This document shows, in pieces, positions 57,701-64,000 of a stretch of 64,000 nt of DNA (within the stretch, counting starts at the first letter, position 1; every line of letters starts with the position of its first letter). Source of the stretch: Mytilisepta virgata (Eukaryota; Mollusca; Bivalvia; Mytilida; Mytilidae). The notes beneath the pieces are model-generated. The model saw only the letters and a program-made list of their open reading frames with translations. It ran no database searches and was not told the origin of the DNA. Location: positions 46,752,841 to 46,816,840 of the forward strand of contig CM051513.1 in the NCBI GenBank assembly GCA_028015205.1, in the 5' to 3' direction. The position numbers were made by a program, and so were the translations under genes.

Positions 57701-58386
57701 AAGCCAGAGCCGTAATTCTTGCTCTAAAGTTTGCTAGAACATCTGAAAAACTTAAATTTCTTATTTGTTCAGATTCACTTTCATGTTTATTGGCTATCGA
57801 AGGTCTGAAATATAAAAACCCTTTAATTGCCCATATTATTGAGTTCTATAAAAGACTTGTCCAAATGGGCAAAGAAATAGTTTTTATCTGGATACCAAGT
57901 CATATTGGTATCCGAGGAAACACAGTCGTAGATAGTATAGCGAAGGATGCTTTAGATGACCCAGTTACTAATATGTCAGTACCTTATACTGATTTTAAAC
58001 CTCTGATTTATAAATATGTTGTACGTCTGTGGCAGTCCCAGTGGGATCTGCTTACAAACAATAAATTACATTCGATAGAGCCAACTGTTGGCAAGAATGT
58101 TTATTTTTTCGGCAAAAGCCGAAGAGACCAAGTTGTTTTGACCAGATGTCGCATTGGCCACACCAGGACGACTCATTCTTTTATTTTAGAGAGTGAGCCG
58201 GCTCCTGAGTGTATTCCTTGCCAATGTCGGCACTCTGTTGAACATCTTTTAATTGACTGTGTAGATAAATCCGACATAATTTGTCGGTACTACACAGTCA
58301 ACAATATGAAAGATTTATTTACAGTGGTCGCTGGCGACCGTCTTTTACAATATTTGAAAGACGTAGGACTATACTCCAGAATATAG
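54706..58386 (+). CDS. LINE ORF2: endonuclease, reverse transcriptase, RNase H
   Basis: 1226 codons, complete. The AP-endonuclease (residues ~1-225) has QWNCRG, CLQETHL, YIPPHK, MGDFNAHNPMWGS, AIDLTI and GSDHFPI, so all catalytic blocks are present. RT (~470-740): FEPSNYRPIALTSCICKTME, GFRQGRSTLDHL, FFDLEKAYDTTWK, GVPQGSILSVTLFSIKINSL and catalytic YVDD at ~666. RNase H (~960-1090) keeps Asp in SIYTDGSKDG, Glu in TAEARAVI, Asp in ICSDSLS and the last block IPSHIGIRGNTVVDSIAK. A C-terminal Cys/His motif CIPCQCRHSVEHLLIDC ends the protein. It nicks DNA, primes cDNA synthesis on the 3' end and removes RNA. ATG overlaps the ORF1 stop by 4 bases. No frameshift or stop. Confidence 0.95.
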   Translation: MNNIVQWNCRGLKVNLIEISLLVQAFLPVAFCLQETHLKENDNLNIKNYSLYSTRTKQDERAAGGSSILIKNNVIHSQINLNTDLQAVAVRLSLNKTITLCSVYIPPHKNLEISSLKTLVNQLPAPFLLMGDFNAHNPMWGSNSQNDKGKKIEDFLNQESLCIFNDGSDTYLHPGNGSYTAIDLTICDPSLLLDFSWRVHDDLCGSDHFPIILENLFPTSSERVARWKFDKANWSLFEQLCRDELRTDNFCNVSDPILKFTEKLASIAERTISKTSTNPKQPSKPWFDDDCEEAKKNRKKAERRFNLNPTSDNLSNVPIFRAKARRTFKQKRRKSWQNFVSKINSHTPMNKVWNFIQKINGKNRKANLHHLKDGQTILTSESDISNKLGETFSRHSSSQNYSQEFQQIKNRTEKTKLNFKSNNLEDYNLPFALEELKTSLAKAHDTASGPDDIHYQLIKHLPEAAFQVLLDLLNNVWKTGDLPSIWKLATIIPIPKPGKDHFEPSNYRPIALTSCICKTMERMINDRLVWFLETNGLLSNIQCGFRQGRSTLDHLVRFETFVRNGFAKGEHVVSVFFDLEKAYDTTWKYGILKDLNDMGLKGRLPTFIDNFLSDRQFKVKVNTTMSDPFEQEMGVPQGSILSVTLFSIKINSLAKTLQKNVEGSLYVDDFLICYRAKNMNNIERQLQLSLNKIEKWATENGFKFSNSKTVCMHFCNKRKLHLDPELTLYNSPIKVVKETKFLGLLFDSKLTFLPHIKMLKAKCLKALDILKVVSSTDWGADKNILLNLYRSLVRSKLDYGSIIYGSARKSYIQILDTVHHQGLRLALGAFRTSPVESLYVEANEPSLYNRRIKLGLQYLTKLKAYPSNPAYDCVFNPLYEDIFEQHENKIPPFGIRMKPHISASNLNLDEIAPINIPQSPPWLVPKPMFIFDLRKHKKSETNPILIQQHFAEIKSKFEFHDSIYTDGSKDGDKVAAAAVYGQQAATLRLPSSSSIFTAEARAVILALKFARTSEKLKFLICSDSLSCLLAIEGLKYKNPLIAHIIEFYKRLVQMGKEIVFIWIPSHIGIRGNTVVDSIAKDALDDPVTNMSVPYTDFKPLIYKYVVRLWQSQWDLLTNNKLHSIEPTVGKNVYFFGKSRRDQVVLTRCRIGHTRTTHSFILESEPAPECIPCQCRHSVEHLLIDCVDKSDIICRYYTVNNMKDLFTVVAGDRLLQYLKDVGLYSRI

Positions 58387-58712
58387 ATTATTATACTATG
58401 TTCTTGAGTATAGTTATTGGTCATTGTCTTAAACTTTGTTATTATTAATTGACGTGATTTTATGTGTACTGAATATTTTATATATGTTGACATTGTTAAT
58501 TAAATAGCGTATCTGTGATATTTTTTTTTTCTGAATGATGTTTGACTGTGATTTTAGTTTTACTGTTTATTCAACTTTCAATATTATTTGTAAATAGGCT
58601 ATCGATTTAGATGTTTGAAATTTTAATCAGTTTGAGTCTAATTCGTTCTCGCCGTGATATTGGCTGCAATATCGCCAGTACGGCGTTAAAAAACAATCAA
58701 TCAATCAATCAA
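58387..58712 (+). other. LINE 3' UTR and (TCAA)n tail
   Basis: AT-rich 3' UTR closing with CGTTCTCGCCGTGATATTGG, CTGCAATATCGCCAGTACGGCGTTAAA and about five TCAA units at 58,693-58,712. The GCAATATCGCC arm can pair partly with GGCTGCAATA-type sequence, giving a small stem before the tail. ACGGCGTTAAA is shared with the SINE 3' ends. Confidence 0.8.
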
Positions 58713-58722
58713 TCTACATCAA

Positions 58723-59890
58723 AATTTGTTTGACATACACACATATAAAAATTACAGTTTTTATTCAATGCAATCATATGTTTGAACGCATCATCATAAG
58801 TCTAGAATCTGATGTTCAGTGGTTATCGTTTGTTTGTGTTCATATGCTTCTTATTTCTATATAGATAAGATTGTGGTTTTCCTGTTTGAATGGTTTTACA
58901 CTAGTAATTTTTTGGGCCCTCTTTAGCTTGCTGTTCGGTGTGCATCATAGCTCCTTGTTGAAGGCCTTACCTTGAATTATAATGGTTTACTATTATAAGT
59001 TGGTACTTGGATGAAGAGTTAACTCATAACAAATCATAACAAATCTTTCTATATCTGAGTATTAATATTTTGGACGCTTTGGACTATACTATTGAGTAAT
59101 TTGATATGGGATTAAACTAAAATTCAGTTAGATTAAGCATAACCAAGAACTGATATATATCATTTTTTATCGAAACAATTTACATAGTTTGGGTCATAAA
59201 CCCCAAATTTAATGATTAATAAATGGTACGGACTACGCCACTAATTGTAATTCAGTAAATGTGATTTACCCAAATAATTTCTGACATTTCAGTGTAAAGT
59301 AAGAGTCATTATACACCCAAAAAGAGTCCGACTATATTGGAAGAAGAAGAAGTCGAAGATTCTCTGAATATGACATAATATATACAATAAATTCAACCAA
59401 TAATTACATATTAGAATTACTTACATAGTCAAAGTAATGACAAAATCCGCGTTTTTTCCAGTCAAGGGACATAATTCTTATTTACATATACTAATGTCGG
59501 AGAAGGAGCGAAAATCCGAAACAGTATCTTACGGAATCTTAAAAAACAGAAAATAGTCCCACGTGTGTGTCCAAGTGATCAATCTACTTGTTATTTACGA
59601 GGAAAAGAAATTTAACTCCAAAAATTGTTGAGATCTTATAAAAAAAACAAATTGTTGCAATAAAGAATATACAAAAAGTAAACTTATCTTTAATGGCCTT
59701 GCAGGTTCTTGTTACTCCTACCCAATCAGCTGGTATTTTCAAAATGGCTGCAGGGGACGCGGCCTGATAAATTATTTTAATATTGTGTCAGATTAAATAT
59801 TCCTAGTTTTGCTACGTTAATATTATAGACAAATATGCTACAAACGGTTTAAAAAAATTACTCCAAATCAAATAATTGAAATATAATTAC
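58723..59890. other. Non-coding DNA after the LINE
   Basis: Nothing strongly supported. On the minus strand, ATGTCCCTTGACTGG near 59,465 opens MSLDWKKRGFCHYFDY and meets a GTAAGT donor at about 59,425; too short to call. Confidence 0.4.
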
Positions 59891-60010
59891 CTTTCTGTGT
59901 ATAATTGCGTGAATTGATTTTCTCTCGTGTTTCTTCAAGCTCGCTCTTACCCTCTTGATGAATGCGCATCCGTGGTATTCATCCGCAACAACAATTTTTC
60001 GGTACGTCAT
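59891..60010 (-). CDS. Candidate first exon, 40 codons
   Basis: Minus strand: ATG at 60,010-60,008 opens 40 codons (MTYRKIVVADEYHGCAFIKR, then VRASLKKHERKSIHAIIHRK) and ends precisely at a donor AAG|GTAATT. An alternative donor AGG|GTAAGA lies inside. The region is less AT-rich than its surroundings, as expected near a promoter. No partner exon was identified in a matching phase and the family is unknown, so this is weak. Confidence 0.25.
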
Positions 60011-60369
60011 TGACATTAAAGATTGTTTGATTAATATACTAATATTTCTAACGACAAACCATTTTCATATTATTAATTTGGATTTAAAAAAAATATGAGT
60101 ATTCATTGAAAACATGAATTTTAAAGAAGCGATAAGGAATTTTATTTTGCACTATATAATGTCCGCGTGTCTATAATTTTTATAGGTCGGTTATCATTCC
60201 AAAACTAATTTAAATATATGCATATATGCAAATAAGCGGGAAATTTAGGCGATGGCAATACACCCGAGGCCCTGACGGTCCTCTGATGTAAAAAAGACTT
60301 CTTACCTGCCATGATCATTCTTTGTGGGGTTTCTAACAGATTTTAAATTTTTATATAATTGAAGATAAT
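60011..60369. other. Non-coding DNA
   Basis: No feature that I can support. Confidence 0.4.
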
Positions 60370-60830
60370 TGGTTTAAGGGCCCATTGAGTAATGAGGTAT
60401 GTTTCATTTAAAGGGGAATCACGGTATAGTTTATACGCATCGCTCTCTGCTCCGTTTCTTCATTATGACGTCGCGCTTGACCTTCGAAAATTTATGGGAT
60501 AATTGAACATTATTGATTTGATGGTGATACCCCCCCCCCCCCTTTCCCATCGGGGAAGCGAGGTATGTGGCAGTTGGTGCGTCTTACCATGGTGAATAAG
60601 AAAATATATGATTTTGGTGTGGGGACTTTAACGGATTATGAGATAATTGAACATTATTGATTTGATGGGAGTGGTGATAACCCCCTGGAGAAGCGAGGTA
60701 TGTGTCATTTGGTGCTTCTTACCATGGCGAATAATAAAATATATGGTTTAGGGATGGTGATTTTAACGGTTTGTAAAATAATTGAACATTATTGATTTGA
60801 TAGGAGTGGTGATAACACCATTGTGTCGGC
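60370..60830 (+). repeat. ~135-150-bp minisatellite, about three to four units
   Basis: Units carry ATAATTGAACATTATTGATTTGATGG (60,500; 60,642; 60,778), GAAGCGAGGTATGTG and TTACCATGG.GAATAA.AAAATATATG. A diverged relative occurs at about 62,270-62,420. A C-run sits at 60,531-60,542. Confidence 0.8.
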
Positions 60831-62940
60831 GTATTCGGTAGCAAAAGCGGTTGACCAAAATTTATTTGTACACTTAATCAAATAAAAGTATACATTGAAT
60901 AAATCCTTAATTTCCATTTTTTGTCATAAACACATATTTTATTTGAAAATAAATTATTTTTCTACGCATAACGCATATTTTACGGAAAATAGCCAACGAA
61001 GGAAACAAGAGAACAATGTAGACAATAGAAAACGTGGGTAAAATGGACCAAGTTGATAATGATATCTTCGAAAATGCTATAAAACAACAATTTTATTTCT
61101 TATGATTTTTACATAATGTTTTAAATTAAATATTTTTCTTGCGATATCATGTACTTATCAAAATATTGGAATGACATTTTATTGTAGTATCATGTAACTC
61201 TTAAAGTGCACGCTGGTAACGGATTCTAATTCAAGTGTTTTTATTTTCTTTGATAATAATTTAGCTAAAATTAATATTGCCTATTAATAAGTATGCATCC
61301 ACAAACATACGCCTAAAACAATTAATAATTAAGTCTTGAATTTTACACAAACCACTCTTCTTTTACGAAAACGGTTCACGTCACATTTCGAAAATGTATC
61401 CATCTTTCTGGAATTCAAAGTAATGAATACGATTTCTGATCATATCAATATTCAACTTAGCAACATATACTAAAATTCTCATTTACATTGGAAATGTGTC
61501 TTCATCTCTCCTGTTAATAGAACTTGAATTGTTTGTATCTTCTGCAGTTTTATGACTAAACACCCATTTCTGCGATTTCGCAACTAAATGTCACACACAG
61601 CCGAAAGTGAACAAATTAACGCTTGATGCACATCACATTCAAATTTTAACAGAACATGAAGAGAAACTTTGTTATTTATATCAAATTTGAAAAATATATT
61701 CGAAATGTGCATTTTCTTAGCATGTTCATCCCACATCCGCCTGTATTAATGCATTTGGAATAACGAGAATTTTAGGATATTTGCCATTTCTCAGTAAAAT
61801 GTCGTAGTCAGAAAATGACGTCGGAGCTCCAATTTGACGTTAGAAAGGGAAGAGGGGCTTATCAGGATTTTATTTCTTATATCAATGTCGTTGTCACACA
61901 CATACCATATATATAGAATATAAATTTCGATATTTTAGAAAAGATGTCTTAGGAAAGAGAAATTTAACAACCACAAAAAAAAATTAAAAAGACTTCTACA
62001 AATGGTAAATAGATAAAGAAACAAACAAAAAATAAATTAAATAAAAGAAGTTAATTTCTCAATAACAAAATTTTGAAAAATTCTAAATGGTCACTCTTCA
62101 AAGTGATAACAAAAAAGTATTTCTGAAACAAAATAAATATCATAGAAAACTAGCGTATTTTTACCTCAGAACGTTACAAATTGACGTTACGTTTAGTGAC
62201 ACCAACATCTTGCGCGACGTCGTTACATGTCATGTAATGAATGCATCTTGTTACAGAGAATAAGATATATGATTTTAAGCTATGGATTTTAATTGCATAT
62301 GGAATTTTTCAAAATTATCGACTTTGGGGGAGGGGATGACCCCTATAGAAGAACAAAGTATATGTCATTTAATAGATGTTGTCACGGTGTATAATAAAAT
62401 ATATGATATGAGATGGTTATTAGTCTCTCTCGTAGAAAAAAAATTCCCCATTGGATCCTATAGTAAACCTCTGTCTCTTTGAACTGCTCATTATACATCT
62501 CAGTGACCCTCATCAAATAATGAATAGAATTAGGCACATCTAGAAACATTAATCTTTCATGATGGAAAATCTCAGATCCTTATCTCTATCAAAATCTATG
62601 TCTCCCACTTCGTTTGGGAGACTTAATTAGCTAACGTAAATTCGTTTTTCGAAAAATAACTGTAAAATATCAATAAAAAATTGAAATAAAGTAGCTCAGT
62701 ACTTGTGAAAATTACCCCATCAATTTTATCAAAGATTCATTGATTCTGAAATAAGTACCTAAGCGTCATCTTCCATATCTATTTCCTATACAGCATGAAT
62801 TACAATATCATAAAATGGTTTTATAAATTTTTAAAAAGCCAGACCCACTTTAAGCTTTTTTATCCAATCATAGGTACCTTAGGAATTTTTACTCTGAGTT
62901 AAATCTATTGTCTAATAAAATGAACCGCTATATATAATTT
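60831..62940. other. Intergenic DNA upstream of the PAN/fibrinogen gene
   Basis: No coding exon recognised. A diverged minisatellite unit lies at about 62,270-62,420, and a TATATATAA box-like string at 62,929, upstream of the gene at 63.1 kb. Confidence 0.4.
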
Positions 62941-63111
62941 ATGATGTATGATTTGTATTTCTGTATTGGTATTGATAAGAAGCGATCAAATCCTTGGAAA
63001 ACAACACAATCGCAAGTTATATTTATCTAGCAGCAATAAATTAAGCATTGGTTATCAGTATTTTGCAGTCTATAAAATGTGGTCACATTCCTTAAACGTT
63101 TGGTACAAAAT

Positions 63112-63408
63112 CATGTTTCTATCTTTCCGAGTACTATTTCTTGTCAAGGTTATCAGTACAAGTGGAACTGTACCGAAACAAAGCCTTTTCGGTGACAAAT
63201 GATACAAAACTATTGTCTTACGATGGTATTGCAATGGAAAGCGTTCAGTCAGTTTCACAGTGTGCAGCTGCATGCTCTTCGGCTGATATATGCTACGCAG
63301 CGGATTATAACAAAGAGAGTTTGACTTGCCACATAGACGTTTCAACACAGAGCAAACCATCAACACATTCGGCTACTGGTTTTAGTTTTCTGGTGCCCAA
63401 GATGAATG
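63112..63408 (+). CDS. PAN/apple-like exon of a fibrinogen-related gene
   Basis: The main frame reads VELYRNKAFSVTNDTKLLSY, DGIAMESVQSVSQCAAACSS, ADICYAADYNKESLTCHIDV, and SATGFSFLVPKMN up to a donor AAT G|GTATGT at 63,409 (phase 1). CAAACSSADICYAADYNKESLTCHI has the cysteine spacing of a PAN/apple module, which binds proteins or sugars outside the cell. Just upstream, ATG 63,114 opens a signal-peptide-like MFLSFRVLFLVKVISTSG, but one frame away from the PAN part, so either an exon boundary or a one-base defect lies between 63,140 and 63,190. The start coordinate is therefore approximate. Confidence 0.65.
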
Positions 63409-63932
63409 GTATGTATTATAATAAATCAAAGTTTAGAATCATTTTATGTATTTACTTTTCATCGAATATTAAAACAAAAGTGATGATTTTAAAGTCGGGT
63501 CATATACCTGAATTTTTCGTCATCAGAAGTGAAGAATTCTGACTTCTTTGCAATAGTATTGAACTGTTTAGTCCATCTGTACACATTTTACAAATTTTAA
63601 TTAATTTTGTTTCAAGAACGAATATCTTCTGATCATTCTTCTGACAAAGACAAATTAGAAATAAAGGTCGATCAAACACAAAACAAGCGTAGGGAACACA
63701 GACAATGTCTAGGAAACAAAACGATTAGAGGCAAGGGCAATATCGGGAACACAGGCTGACCATAGACAACAACAGTACCGGGGAAAACGACTGAACTTGG
63801 ACAAACACGGTATCGATATCAAAGACGGCAAAAAAGAAAAAAAAAACATAAAAATTAAAAGAAATGAATATTTTGCAAATATCAATCAAACGAATTGCAA
63901 GTAACCTCTATGAAAGATGTATCTTTTTTCAG
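63409..63932 (+). other. Intron of the PAN/fibrinogen gene
   Basis: GTATGT donor and TTTTTTCAG acceptor. Contains GGGAACACAGAC / GGGAACACAGGC direct repeats at about 63,690-63,750. Confidence 0.6.
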
Positions 63933-64000
63933 AAATTTCTAGAATGGACTGTACCGATATTAAAAGTCAAGGCAAAGTCATCTCTGGGGTGTATGAAATT
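63933..64000 (+). CDS. Fibrinogen-related domain exon, continues past the window
   Basis: The acceptor tcttttttcag fits the phase-1 donor at 63,408. The exon reads EISRMDCTDIKSQGKVISGV, YEI, the beginning of a fibrinogen C-terminal domain (DC..i...G...SGVY.I). Together with the PAN-like exon this predicts a secreted fibrinogen-related protein of the type expanded in bivalve innate recognition. The remaining domain is outside the window. Confidence 0.75.

Larger units (their letters stand above)
51953..58712 (+). mobile_element. Full-length I/Nimb-like LINE with target-site duplication
   Basis: About 6.76 kb. The 10-bp direct repeat TCTACATCAA stands immediately before the element (51,943-51,952) and after its tail (58,713-58,722). 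The element has a repeated 5' leader, two intact ORFs overlapping as ATGA and a short 3' UTR ending in (TCAA)n. Domain order endonuclease-RT-RNase H, with ORF1 bearing three zinc knuckles, places it in the I superfamily (I, Nimb or related). Both ORFs are undamaged and the duplication is perfect, so it is a recent insertion that may still be active. Fragments at 1-725 and 41,820-45,019 are relatives. Confidence 0.9.

Overview
The window looks like nuclear DNA of a bivalve mollusc, most likely a mytilid mussel. Reasons: intron-bearing genes with canonical GT/AG splice signals, AT-rich intergenic DNA, tandem ~166-bp core repeats ending in an (ACGG)n run and a hairpin (the architecture described for bivalve 'pearl' elements), a tRNA-headed SINE with a GGGTACTCCGGCTTCCTCC body, and at 50.9-51.35 kb a dispersed repeat that I recognise from memory as common in Mytilus. 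No bacterial operons, CRISPR arrays or rRNA genes were seen. Most of the sequence is transposable-element DNA at several stages of decay; host genes appear only as isolated exons.

Layout: 1-725, minus-strand piece of an I-like LINE with an internal deletion. 1.6-2.4 kb, degenerate core repeats. 2.75-3.14 kb, a broken terminal exon of an unknown gene. 5,154-10,491, a segment bounded by perfect 30-bp inverted repeats and a 7-bp direct duplication; it contains a nested LINE (RT ORF 6.08-8.91 kb) and a C2H2 exon (9.68 kb). 10.67-11.13 kb, a MITE. 11.9-13.5 kb, a spliced Mutator-like transposase-domain gene with a stop. 13.7-15.2 kb, a Merlin (ISXO2-type) transposase with two frameshifts. 15.2-17.6 kb, pearl-like tandem elements. 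18.0-18.4 kb, an intact orphan 124-codon ORF. 19-21.6 kb, an array built on CAAATTTCCCC motifs with a LINE tail inserted in it.

23-35.5 kb: minus-strand exons, two of them fibronectin III, separated by a decayed Ngaro-type tyrosine-recombinase retroelement (26.2-32.8 kb: SGNH hydrolase, gag, RT-RNase H, recombinase, 3' tandem repeats). 36-41.3 kb: pearl fragments, a 931-bp foldback element, a second hairpin-ended tandem family and a tRNA-derived SINE. 41.8-45.0 kb: a degenerate copy of the I-like LINE. 49.8-51.7 kb: two phase-compatible minus-strand exons with a perfect 460-bp tandem duplication between them. 51,953-58,712: a full-length copy of the same LINE with intact ORF1 and ORF2 and a 10-bp target-site duplication. 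63.1 kb to the end: the start of a plus-strand gene joining a PAN/apple-like exon to a fibrinogen-related exon; it runs off the window.

The full-length LINE can be used to read the two broken copies, and it shares its 3'-terminal motif with the SINEs, which suggests it or a relative mobilises them. The most unusual items are the unclassified 5.3-kb TIR segment, the two unrelated tandem-repeat families with the same hairpin ending, and the orphan ORF at 18 kb.
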